Part shown: positions 1 to 7,090 of the stretch, one piece after another
How positions within the stretch are numbered: the stretch's first letter is position 1
Layout: every line of letters begins with the position of its first letter
Program-made: the position numbers and the translations under genes
The notes under the pieces: generated by a model
Database searches by the model: none
Seen by the model: the letters and a program-made list of their open reading frames with translations, nothing else
Told to the model about the DNA's origin: nothing
Origin: Candidatus Falkowbacteria bacterium CG10_big_fil_rev_8_21_14_0_10_44_15
Lineage (GTDB): Bacteria; Patescibacteriota; Patescibacteriia; Patescibacteriales; XYC2-FULL-47-12
Length of the DNA stretch: 10,507 bases
Reading direction: 5' to 3'
Assembly: GCA_002773575.1 (NCBI GenBank)
Contig: PFAT01000061.1
Coordinates: 1-10,507, forward strand

Positions 1-640
1 GTAAACTTCCGGCCTGCGTCAGGTTCCCCCGCGCGTTCTGCAATTTATTCATCGCGTCGTCGCGCTTTATTTGGTACATCTTGACGCCGGTGGCTTCGTC
101 AAAAAATTCCTTGCGTTCGGACTGCGTGGTGTTTAAAAAATTTTCCACCATTCCCTGGCCGATGACCGAATACGCCCGCTGGCCGAAACGCGCCTTAGCG
201 AGCAACAAACTGACATCCAGCAGCCGCACCCGGCTGCCGTTCAATAAATATTCGCTTTCCCCGTCGCGGTACAGCCGGCGCGTCACGACTACGTCGTGGA
301 AATCAACCGGCGCCGCTCGGTCCGCGTTGTTTAAATACAAAGACACCTCCGCAAAGCTCAAAGCGGCTTTGGTGCGGGAGCCGGAAAAAATAACGTCTTC
401 GCTCTTTTTGCCGCGCAACAGTTTTACGCTTTGTTCGCCCAAAACCCAGCGCACCGCGTCCGCGATGTTTGATTTGCCGCTGCCGTTGGGCCCGACAACG
501 GCCGTAATGCCGTGCTTACTTCGAGAGGAACCCTCGGTCTTTTGGGGTTTGCCCCCTCCTTTTTCCGCGGCGACGAATTTTAAAATGTTTTTATTGGCAA
601 ACGATTTAAAGCCTTGAATTTCCAGTTTTTCCAAATACAT
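1..640 (-). CDS. smc: Chromosome segregation protein SMC, N-terminal part (3' end outside window)
   Basis: Partial gene: the ATG is at 640-638 and the frame is open to the left edge (213 codons). SMC is the ATPase of the condensin-like SMC-ScpAB complex that compacts and segregates the chromosome. The N-terminal ATPase half-domain is plain: LEIQGFKSFA at residues 6-15, Walker A GPNGSGKSN at 50-58, then ADAVRWVLGEQS and LRGKKSEDVIFSGS. Further on come SVIGQGMVENFLN (about 158-170) and SERKEFFDEATGV (about 174-186), which are typical of the family before the first coiled coil. Residues about 23-43 form a longer, polar, Gly/Lys-rich segment between the first strand and the Walker A strand, where many SMCs have only a short turn. 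The coiled coils, hinge and C-terminal signature half lie outside the window. The start is chosen because MYLEKLEIQGFK begins as the family does. No Shine-Dalgarno is seen. It diverges from the PBP gene. Confidence 0.96.
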   Translation of the reverse strand, partial: MYLEKLEIQGFKSFANKNILKFVAAEKGGGKPQKTEGSSRSKHGITAVVGPNGSGKSNIADAVRWVLGEQSVKLLRGKKSEDVIFSGSRTKAALSFAEVSLYLNNADRAAPVDFHDVVVTRRLYRDGESEYLLNGSRVRLLDVSLLLAKARFGQRAYSVIGQGMVENFLNTTQSERKEFFDEATGVKMYQIKRDDAMNKLQNARGNLTQAGSL

Positions 641-652
641 ACTTAATAACAA

Positions 653-680
653 AATAAGGGCAACCGAAGTTGTCCTTATT
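653..680. promoter_or_regulatory. Inverted repeat over the presumed smc transcription start
   Basis: The arms AATAAGGGCAAC (653-664) and GTTGTCCTTATT (669-680) pair over 12 positions with one G-T wobble. The centre is 4 nt: CGAA on the plus strand, TTCG on the minus strand. The dyad abuts the minus-strand TATAAT box, so it covers the likely +1 of smc. It may be an operator for a dimeric repressor, or a hairpin in the start of the smc mRNA. No T-run directly follows in either direction, so it is a poor terminator. Confidence 0.55.
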
Positions 681-686
681 ATTATA
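681..686 (-). promoter_or_regulatory. Probable -10 box of the smc promoter
   Basis: On the minus strand a perfect TATAAT lies 41 nt before the smc ATG. The expected -35 position is only T-rich with no good match. Transcription would start near 674, inside the dyad at 653-680. Confidence 0.45.
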
Positions 687-774
687 CAATAGTTTGCTAA
701 AAACAAAAAATAAATTCGCGCCTTTATTAATTGCCGGCAGACTGTTTTTATTTTTTTAATCAAAATTTTTCTGT

Positions 775-803
775 TTGTCAAGAAAAAAATGTTAAGTTAT
801 AAT
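775..803 (+). promoter_or_regulatory. Sigma-70-type promoter for the PBP gene
   Basis: TTGTCA (775-780), exactly 17 nt, then a perfect TATAAT (798-803). Transcription would start near 810 and leave a leader of about 119 nt before the ATG at 929. The leader holds a two-codon ORF, ATG TTT TAA, at 898-906. Confidence 0.7.
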
Positions 804-928
804 GTTAGACATAGTATATTGGCCAACAATTCGCGGCATTCGCATCCAGCTGAGCCGATTTAAATCAGCGCGACGTGTTCGTATTAAAGGTTCACAAATG
901 TTTTAAGTCCGTAAAAACTCTTTGAACT

Positions 929-3844
929 ATGCCCATCCCCCAACTGTCTAAAAAAAACAAGCCGCCGCAAAGCTGGCGGCGGGACTCAACCACCGCTTCC
1001 GTCCGGGAGCAGATACTGCGCAGCCGCAAAATAAGGACCGGCGACTTTAAAAGCAGGGGCGCGTGGCGCTCGGCCGCTCCTATTTTTAAGAAAAAACGGC
1101 ACGCCCCGGCGCCGATTTTTATTTACCGCGTCTTAAAATTAACTTTACTCTTGATTGTCATCGGCACTTTGTATTTCCTCTGGCTGTCGCGCGATTTGCC
1201 CAACCCGAATAAACTGATAGACCGCGATATTCCGGAAAGCACTAAAATTTACGACCGCGCCGGCGAAACGATTCTGTATGAAATTCACGGCGACCAAAAG
1301 CGCACGATTGTTAAGTTAGAGGAAGTCCCAGATTACGTTAAATGGGCGACCATTACCGCCGAGGACCGGACTTTCTACCAACATCACGGGTTTAACGTAT
1401 TAGCTATCGCCCGCAGCCTAATTCTCAACCCTTTGTTGGGCAAGCGGATCGCCGGCGGCTCAACCCTCACGCAACAACTGGTTAAAAACGCCATTCTGAC
1501 GAACGAGCGCAGCGTGGCGCGTAAAATTAAAGAGTTCGTCTTGGCTTACCGCATTGAACAAAAATTTTCTAAAGACGAGATTTTACAGCTGTACCTAAAT
1601 GAAATCCCTTACGGCTCAACGGCTTACGGCATTGAAGCCGCCGCCCGGCGCTATTTCGGCCTCTCCGCTAAAGACTTAAACTTGGCGCAAGCCGCCGCTT
1701 TGGCCGCCCTGCCTAAAGCGCCCACCTACTATTACAACAACCGAGACGCTTTGGCGGCGCGGCAAGAATACATTCTAAAAGAGATGCAAAAATTGGGTTA
1801 CGTCACCGACGGCCAGCTTAAAGACGCGCTTGCCTTTGATTTTAAATTTAAGGAACAAAACGCCGACATCATCGCGCCGCACTTCGTGATGTACGTAAAA
1901 GAGCGGCTAAGCGAAAAATACGGCGAACAGGTAATTGAACGAGAAGGATTTAAAATTTATACGACGCTTGACTTAGACAAGCAAAAAATCGCCGAAGAAG
2001 TTTTACAAAAGCAGGCGGCGGAAAACGAAAAAAATTATAACGGCTCTAACGCCGCTTTGGTTTCAATCGACCCAAAAACCGGCCAAATTTTAGCGATGGT
2101 CGGCTCGCGCGATTATTTTAACGAGGAAATCGACGGGCAGGTAAACGTAGTAACGCGGCCGCGCCAGCCCGGCTCCTCGCTGAAGCCGCTCGTGTACGCC
2201 ATGGTTTTTGCCAAAGGATACACGCCGGACACGATTCTTTACGATGTGGTGACTAATTTTGCCGCGAGCGGCAAGCCGTACGAGCCGCACAACTACGATT
2301 CTAAGGAACACGGCCCGGTAACGATGCGCCAAGCGCTGGCCGGATCGCTTAATATCCCGGCGGTAAAAGCGCTGTATTTAGCGGGCGTCAGCCAAGCGAT
2401 TGAGCAGGCGCAAGCAATGGGTTATACCACTTTAACCGACCCCGACCGCTATGGGCTATCGCTCGTGCTCGGCGGCGGGGAAGTAAAATTACTAGAGCAC
2501 ACGGCCGCTTACGGGGTCTTTGCCCGCGAAGGAGAATATCGTCCGCCGGTAGCCATTTTAAAAATTGAGGACCGCAACGGCAAAGTTTTGGAAGAATACC
2601 AAGAAGAAAAAAAAGTAGTAATGCCGGCAAAGATAGCCAGATTAGTTAACGATATTTTGTCTGATAACGGCGCCCGCGCTTTTATTTTTGGAGCGCAGAA
2701 TTGGCTGACGCTCAAAAATCGTCCGGTCGCGGCTAAAACTGGGACTACTAACGACTACAAAGACGCCTGGACCGTTGGTTACACGCCATCGCTCGTTACT
2801 GGAGTCTGGGTGGGTAATAACGATGGCACGGAGATGAAAAGAGGAGCGGACGGCTCAAAAATCGCCGCTCCTATCTGGCACGACTACATGCAGCGCGTTT
2901 TAGGCAACGGTCCGGTAGAATATTTTAATCAACCGGAAAAAGAAGTTACCGGCAAGGCTATTTTGGACGGCCTTAACCCGGGAGAAGCGGCGGTAAAAAT
3001 AGACAAAATCAGCGGCTTGCTGGCAAACGAAAACACCCCGCCCGAGTTAGTGGAAGAAAAAAAGTTTAAGCAACCGCACAGCATTTTATACTATGTTAAG
3101 CCAGACGACCCGCGCGGACCGGAACCGACGCCGGCGGAGCGCGACGTCCAATTCCCAATTTGGGAAGACGCCATTAGGAAATGGGCCGAGCGGGAAAAAA
3201 TTACCGTTGATGCCGTGCCGACGGAATATGATAATGTCCATCGGCCGGAAAACATCCCCCAGGTCACCGTTAACTCACCCACCGACAACTCCGTGATTAC
3301 CGGCAAAACTCTATCCATTAGCATTTCGGCCACGGCGCCTTTCGGCATTGGGCGAACGGAGTACTACCTTGACGACCGCTGGATGGGCTTAAACGAACAA
3401 TACCCCTACGGCCTCTCCGGGGATATTAATTTTTTAAACAATGGGCCGCATAAATTAACGATTAAAGTTTGTGACGTAAAAGAAAACTGCTGGCGCGGCG
3501 TCCAACAGTTTAATTTTGTCATTAGCGATGCGGAGCGCGACACTGCTTTGGACTTAAGCTGGTCCTCGCCCGCCAATAACTCCGCTCTTTCCGCCGCTAG
3601 CTTCCCGGTCTCTCTAATTGCCGTTTCGGCGCAACCCCGACGCATAAAAGAGGTAAACTTTTATTTTCAAGCGGAAGGGGAAAGCGACGCCCACTTAATT
3701 TCTTCTGTCCAGAATTTTACCGGCAATGAGGCGGTTGGCGTTTGGAGCGGAGCGCCGGGAGCGGGAAAATATTTTCTTTTTGCCGAAGCAAGCGGCTGGG
3801 TTGGTAATACGAAACGGACGGAAAAGGTAAGAGTAAATAAGTGA
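929..3844 (+). CDS. Bifunctional class A penicillin-binding protein (PBP1A family) with C-terminal Ig-like domains
   Basis: A 971-residue membrane-anchored peptidoglycan synthase that polymerises lipid II and cross-links the stem peptides. Order of parts: a basic cytoplasmic tail (1-63); one membrane segment (about 64-86); a GT51 glycosyltransferase with EDRTFYQHHGF (catalytic Glu145), GGSTLTQQLVKN (176-187), RKIKE (198-202) and KDEILQLYLNEIPYG (215-229); a linker; and a transpeptidase with SxxK as SSLK (Ser416), SLN (473-475) and KTGT (603-606). After about residue 785 come two beta-rich Ig-like segments, the first with a CDVKENC cysteine pair (possible disulfide). All catalytic motifs are intact. 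An in-frame TGA at 923-925 and no other Met before residue 286 support the start, though there is no Shine-Dalgarno. The gene has its own promoter, diverges from smc and converges on dnaN. It stops at TGA. Exact naming (ponA or mrcA) is not justified. Confidence 0.96.
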   Translation: MPIPQLSKKNKPPQSWRRDSTTASVREQILRSRKIRTGDFKSRGAWRSAAPIFKKKRHAPAPIFIYRVLKLTLLLIVIGTLYFLWLSRDLPNPNKLIDRDIPESTKIYDRAGETILYEIHGDQKRTIVKLEEVPDYVKWATITAEDRTFYQHHGFNVLAIARSLILNPLLGKRIAGGSTLTQQLVKNAILTNERSVARKIKEFVLAYRIEQKFSKDEILQLYLNEIPYGSTAYGIEAAARRYFGLSAKDLNLAQAAALAALPKAPTYYYNNRDALAARQEYILKEMQKLGYVTDGQLKDALAFDFKFKEQNADIIAPHFVMYVKERLSEKYGEQVIEREGFKIYTTLDLDKQKIAEEVLQKQAAENEKNYNGSNAALVSIDPKTGQILAMVGSRDYFNEEIDGQVNVVTRPRQPGSSLKPLVYAMVFAKGYTPDTILYDVVTNFAASGKPYEPHNYDSKEHGPVTMRQALAGSLNIPAVKALYLAGVSQAIEQAQAMGYTTLTDPDRYGLSLVLGGGEVKLLEHTAAYGVFAREGEYRPPVAILKIEDRNGKVLEEYQEEKKVVMPAKIARLVNDILSDNGARAFIFGAQNWLTLKNRPVAAKTGTTNDYKDAWTVGYTPSLVTGVWVGNNDGTEMKRGADGSKIAAPIWHDYMQRVLGNGPVEYFNQPEKEVTGKAILDGLNPGEAAVKIDKISGLLANENTPPELVEEKKFKQPHSILYYVKPDDPRGPEPTPAERDVQFPIWEDAIRKWAEREKITVDAVPTEYDNVHRPENIPQVTVNSPTDNSVITGKTLSISISATAPFGIGRTEYYLDDRWMGLNEQYPYGLSGDINFLNNGPHKLTIKVCDVKENCWRGVQQFNFVISDAERDTALDLSWSSPANNSALSAASFPVSLIAVSAQPRRIKEVNFYFQAEGESDAHLISSVQNFTGNEAVGVWSGAPGAGKYFLFAEASGWVGNTKRTEKVRVNK

Positions 3845-3897
3845 ATAATCTTCTTAGTTTGTATTAGTTGTGATGAGATTTGTAGATTTGCGGGCGA

Positions 3898-5046
3898 TTA
3901 TTTTTTTATCGGCATTATTATATACAGACAATCAACCCGATTTTCAATTCTAAAAACGACCGGCGTGGCTGAATCCACCACCTCCATAATTACTCTTTCT
4001 CCCTCAAAATTATTTAACCCGTCTAACAAATACCGGTAGTTTAACACCACACCGGTGTCTTTATTAGAAACCTCGGTTGGTATTTCTACCCGGCTTTCTC
4101 CGCTTTGGCCGCTGATGGAACTGATGGTTATTTTTTTAGCTGAAAAAGACAGATCTATCTGGACGTCGTTGATGTTGGTTTGGGAAAACAAAGAAGACGC
4201 CTTAACCGCCTGGGCTAATTCGCGGCGCTCTAAAATAACTATCGTTTTATTTTCTTGGCTAACATTAGGTATAATTTGCTTGTAGTCTGGGTACTGCCCC
4301 TCAATAATTCTTGACACCAACTCTACCTCGTCATACATAAAAAGAAGTTGGTTCTCCGCTATGTACAGCTTTATTTCTTTATTGGTTTTTTCTTCAGCCA
4401 CCTCCACTTCATTGCTTCGTTGGGACAGGCGCGTTATTTCTATTAATGTTTTGGTGGGGATGATGAACTTTTTTACTTCCGGCAAGGTTGTTTTGTTTTT
4501 ATATTTTATTTTCCGCTCAATTAAGCGGTAGCTGTCGGTTGCGGCCAGCGTCAGTTCGTTTTCGTTAAACTCAAAATAAACGCCGCTTAATTCAATTCTG
4601 GTTTCGTCGGTAGCAACCGCAAAAATAACTCCGCTGGCTATCTTTTTAAATTCTTCCCAATCAAAACTAAAGTAATTGGCCTTGTCCACTGAAGGAATGA
4701 TGGGGTAGTCCCCGGCATCTTCGCTTTTTATTTTTGTTTTAAAATTGCCGCAAGCTAATTTTAATTCATCTTCCATTAATTCAATGTCTACCCGTCCGTT
4801 AGGCAACAAACTGACATAATCGGTAAGTAACTTGGCGTTAACCGTTATTTTGCCGTTTTTTTCTATCTTCCCCCGGACGGAAGCGGTTATGCCTATTTCC
4901 AAATCAGTGGCGATTAATTTTATCAAACTATCGGAAACATCAATTAAAGCATTGCTTAAAATAGGTAAATTGATGTTTTTGCCGGCAATATGAACTATAT
5001 TTAAAAGACCGACTTTTAAATTTTCCTGGGTGCAAGAAAATTTCAT
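3898..5046 (-). CDS. dnaN: DNA polymerase III beta subunit (sliding clamp)
   Basis: A 382-residue protein that forms the dimeric ring holding the replicative polymerase on DNA. Family features seen: the start MKFSCTQENLKVGL, NLPILSNALIDV (26-37), ATDLEIGI (46-53), AGDYPIIP at 111-118 in the first inter-domain region, GVYFEF followed by LAATDSYRL in domain II, EGQYPDYKQIIP entering domain III, and a C-terminus YIIMPIKK equivalent to the usual YxxMPMRL. Length is slightly above the common 366-380. The ATG is at 5046-5044 and the stop is TAA. It lies downstream of dnaA on the same strand, but the 339-bp gap and an extended -10 promoter suggest it can be transcribed separately. It converges on the PBP gene with only 53 bp between the stops and no clear terminator hairpin there. 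Confidence 0.97.
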   Translation of the reverse strand: MKFSCTQENLKVGLLNIVHIAGKNINLPILSNALIDVSDSLIKLIATDLEIGITASVRGKIEKNGKITVNAKLLTDYVSLLPNGRVDIELMEDELKLACGNFKTKIKSEDAGDYPIIPSVDKANYFSFDWEEFKKIASGVIFAVATDETRIELSGVYFEFNENELTLAATDSYRLIERKIKYKNKTTLPEVKKFIIPTKTLIEITRLSQRSNEVEVAEEKTNKEIKLYIAENQLLFMYDEVELVSRIIEGQYPDYKQIIPNVSQENKTIVILERRELAQAVKASSLFSQTNINDVQIDLSFSAKKITISSISGQSGESRVEIPTEVSNKDTGVVLNYRYLLDGLNNFEGERVIMEVVDSATPVVFRIENRVDCLYIIMPIKK

Positions 5047-5056
5047 ATTGGTTTTT

Positions 5057-5163
5057 ATCCAAACACCTTCTATAATAGCAGGCGACTTTTTATGTGAGAG
5101 TGAATCCCTACGGCAAAAATTTTAATGAGGTCGTTTAATACCTCGCAACGAAGGTGTTTGGAT
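5057..5163. repeat. 107-bp element bounded by 14-bp perfect inverted repeats
   Basis: ATCCAAACACCTTC (5057-5070) is the exact reverse complement of GAAGGTGTTTGGAT (5150-5163). Between them are the dnaN -10 box and a small hairpin with GAGGT (5127-5131) and ACCTC (5140-5144). The arms could form the closing stem of a structured RNA in a dnaA-dnaN read-through transcript, be a protein-binding pair, or be the ends of a small MITE-like insertion. The left arm overlaps a DnaA-box-like TTATCCAAA (5055-5063). No known RNA family was recognised. Confidence 0.6.
5072..5080 (-). promoter_or_regulatory. Extended -10 promoter of dnaN
   Basis: The minus strand reads TGCTATTAT, an extended -10 (TGn plus a 5/6 match to TATAAT), which can work without a -35. 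The start site would be near 5065, giving a short leader of about 20 nt. The plus strand reads a perfect TATAAT at 5071-5076, so the box may serve both directions. Confidence 0.5.
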
Positions 5164-5345
5164 TTATTTAATAACTTAAATATATAATACAATAAAATTA
5201 ATAAGGGTGGGGACGAAGGGGAAAGAGCTGGTTTTTATTTTAAAATTAGCTAAACGGGGGTGTGGTTAATAACTTAATTGTTTTGGGGCCAACTGTTAAC
5301 TATTTATTTATAAAATAAAATTAAGCGTTTTTATCAACAAACACA
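5162..5345. other. AT-rich dnaA-dnaN gap with origin-like features (weak candidate)
   Basis: The gap between dnaA and dnaN (5047-5385) has no coding sequence. Positions 5162-5204 are almost purely A and T, as in a DNA-unwinding element. G-runs follow on the plus strand (5205-5207, 5209-5212, 5218-5221, 5256-5260). Two sites differ from the DnaA box TTATCCACA by one base: TGTGGTTAA (5261-5269, minus strand) and TTATCAACA (5331-5339). An AT-only hairpin has arms TTTATTT (5303-5309) and AAATAAA (5313-5319). These agree with an origin or a DnaA-controlled region, but no exact DnaA box is present. Confidence 0.4.
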
Positions 5346-5385
5346 TTAAATTATTCAGCGTCTTTCGCGCAGCTTATCCGGTTGT

Positions 5386-6759
5386 TTAAAAGCTGTAGAT
5401 TAGCTGTTTAATTGATTCTAGCTCTTGTCTTTTACGCTGGTCTTGTTTAATTTCATTGCCAACTTTATTACAGGCGTGGATCGCGGTGGTGTGGTCGCGG
5501 CCGCCAAACTCATTGCCAATCGTGGGGAAAGAGGTGTTGATTTCTTTGCGCATTAAAAACATGGCTATTTGCCTAGGAACAACCAGCTCTTTTTTGCGGC
5601 TTTTACCGGTTAAATCAATAATTTCTATGTCATAAAATTTAGCTACCACCTCAATTATTAATTTAGGAGTAACTGACTTTGAAGGAAGGCTGTTAATAAT
5701 GTTAGCTAAAATTTCTTTAGTGCTGTCCAATGTCGGCTCGGCCTGATTAAATTGGTGGTAGGCGATAACTCTATTTAAAGCGCCTTCTAATTCCCTAATG
5801 TTGCTTTGGATAACGCTCGCGATATACGTCAAAATGTCGCTTGTCAGGGGGTAGGATTTTTCTCGGCACTTAGCTTCTAATATTGCCGCGCGGGTTTCTA
5901 AATCCGGCTGGACAATATCAACAATCATGCCCCACTCAAAGCGCGATTGCAGCCGTTGTTCCAAAGAAGGAATGGCTTTCGGCTGCCGGTCGGAGCTGAC
6001 CACAATCTGGCGGTTAGTCTGGTGCAGTTCGTTAAAAGTATGAAAAAATTCTTCTTGAGTGCCGTCTTTGCCGCCCATAAACTGGATGTCGTCGATTAAC
6101 AGCAGGTCAACATTGCGGTAAAAATCCTTAAATTCCTTGCCGTGGCCGGTCCGAACCGCCTGCACATAGTCGTTGGTAAATTTTTCGCAAGTAACATACA
6201 GCGGTTTTTTGTCGTTTTGTTTGGCTATTTCATTGCCAATCGCCTGCAGCAGGTGGGTTTTCCCTAAGCCCACCCCGCCATAAATAAAAAGCGGATTATA
6301 AGTTGACCCCGGGCTAGAGGCCACTGCCTTGGCGGCCGCGTGCGCCAGCTGGTTGTTTTTGCCGACAATAAAAGTTTCAAAAATATATTGGGTATTTAGC
6401 CCAAAGCGGTTTACTTTAAATTCTTTGGCCGCCGCTTCTCGCGGCAAGGAAAGCGCTCTGGCGTCGCTGGCGGTAATGCCGTCGACCCTTTCTCCGGCCG
6501 GAGTTTTCCTTAGCAGCTCTACTTTATAGATAATTTCCTTTATTTTTTTCTGGGCTACCTTTTCCAGGGCCTGCATAATGTCTCGATGATATTTTTTTTC
6601 TAACCAAGCCTTAGTAAAGGTGTTCGGCACGCTAATAATCGCCTTGTCTTCTTCCAGGGCGGAAATAAAAGTGCTTTTAAACCAAGTAGTAAAATTTGCC
6701 CGGGACAAATTAAGCTCCATTTCCCCTAAAACCGCCTGCCAAATTTCCTGATTAGTCAT
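5386..6759 (-). CDS. dnaA: Chromosomal replication initiator protein DnaA
   Basis: A 457-residue AAA+ ATPase that binds DnaA boxes and opens the origin. Domain I is at about 1-80 (starting NQEIWQAVLGEMEL), followed by a short linker domain II (about 85-115). Domain III carries Walker A GGVGLGKTH (161-169), Walker B LLLIDDIQF (219-227), VVSSDR (253-258), the arginine-finger segment LQSRFEWG (Arg273) and the sensor II region IRELEGALNR (321-330). Domain IV has the helix-turn-helix signature GRDHTTAIHACNKV (420-433), the box-recognition motif, preceded by the basic segment KSRKKELVVPRQIAMFLMR. All key residues are intact and the length is usual. The ATG is at 6759-6757 and the stop is TAA. No Shine-Dalgarno is visible. 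It diverges from rpmH and is followed by dnaN, the common order at bacterial origins. Confidence 0.98.
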   Translation of the reverse strand: MTNQEIWQAVLGEMELNLSRANFTTWFKSTFISALEEDKAIISVPNTFTKAWLEKKYHRDIMQALEKVAQKKIKEIIYKVELLRKTPAGERVDGITASDARALSLPREAAAKEFKVNRFGLNTQYIFETFIVGKNNQLAHAAAKAVASSPGSTYNPLFIYGGVGLGKTHLLQAIGNEIAKQNDKKPLYVTCEKFTNDYVQAVRTGHGKEFKDFYRNVDLLLIDDIQFMGGKDGTQEEFFHTFNELHQTNRQIVVSSDRQPKAIPSLEQRLQSRFEWGMIVDIVQPDLETRAAILEAKCREKSYPLTSDILTYIASVIQSNIRELEGALNRVIAYHQFNQAEPTLDSTKEILANIINSLPSKSVTPKLIIEVVAKFYDIEIIDLTGKSRKKELVVPRQIAMFLMRKEINTSFPTIGNEFGGRDHTTAIHACNKVGNEIKQDQRKRQELESIKQLIYSF

Positions 6760-6805
6760 AAAATTATGAAGTTATAAAAAATAGTCCGTAAGTTTAATAT
6801 AAAGA

Positions 6806-6834
6806 AGTATAAACTAAAATTAAGAATATGAAAA
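6806..6834 (-). promoter_or_regulatory. Promoter of dnaA
   Basis: On the minus strand TTTTCA (6834-6829), 17 nt, TATACT (6811-6806): 4/6 and 5/6 matches to the sigma-70 consensus. Start near 6799, leader about 40 nt. Confidence 0.5.
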
Positions 6835-6867
6835 TAGCCGCTTAAAGTTTATAAGGTGTTGATGGGG

Positions 6868-6876
6868 GGTGGATAA
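6868..6876 (-). promoter_or_regulatory. Near-match DnaA box between the dnaA and rpmH promoters
   Basis: GGTGGATAA, whose complement TTATCCACC differs from the DnaA box TTATCCACA in the last base. It lies 2 bp before the rpmH -35 box and about 34 bp upstream of the dnaA -35, where DnaA binding could affect both genes. Confidence 0.35.
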
Positions 6877-6878
6877 AA

Positions 6879-6907
6879 TTGACACGACGGCCGCTAACTG
6901 ATATGGT
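6879..6907 (+). promoter_or_regulatory. Promoter of the rpmH-rnpA cluster
   Basis: A perfect -35 TTGACA (6879-6884), 17 nt, then TATGGT (6902-6907, 4/6). Start near 6914, leader about 27 nt before the rpmH ATG. It probably drives rpmH, rnpA and perhaps yidD and yidC. Confidence 0.65.
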
Positions 6908-6940
6908 TAATGGTAGCTTAATCATTAAAGCGTTAAAATA

Positions 6941-7081
6941 ATGTCAACTAAAAGAACATATCAGCCCAATAAGCGCCGCCGGAGCAAGAAGCACGGCTTT
7001 CGCCGCCGGATGAAAACTAAAAACGGCCGTAAAGTGCTTAAGCGCCGCCGGAGCAAAGGACGCCGGCAGTTGTCAAGGTAA
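6941..7081 (+). CDS. rpmH: 50S ribosomal protein L34
   Basis: A 46-residue, extremely basic protein of the large ribosomal subunit. It matches L34 along its length: KRTYQPNKRRR near the start, KHGFRRRM in the middle, and KNGRKVLKRRRSKGRRQLS at the end. The usual protein begins MKRTYQPS. Here two extra residues give MSTKRTYQP, as in some families. It ends with TAA 9 nt before the rnpA ATG, the classic rpmH-rnpA pair, and sits divergent from dnaA as at many bacterial origins. A promoter with a perfect -35 lies just upstream. No strong Shine-Dalgarno is seen (only AAAG around 6927-6930). Confidence 0.97.
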   Translation: MSTKRTYQPNKRRRSKKHGFRRRMKTKNGRKVLKRRRSKGRRQLSR

Positions 7082-7090
7082 ACCAGCGCT

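Noticed and set aside
81..617. Open plus-strand frame of 178 codons
   Set aside because: It is the antisense of smc, whose minus-strand translation carries clear SMC motifs including Walker A.
3845..3897. Expected bidirectional terminator between the PBP gene and dnaN
   Set aside because: No stem of useful length was found; only a T-run inside the dnaN end (3900-3907).
5071..5149. Known riboswitch or SRP/6S RNA inside the inverted repeat
   Set aside because: Compared from memory with TPP, c-di-GMP, fluoride, preQ1, SRP and 6S core motifs; none matched.
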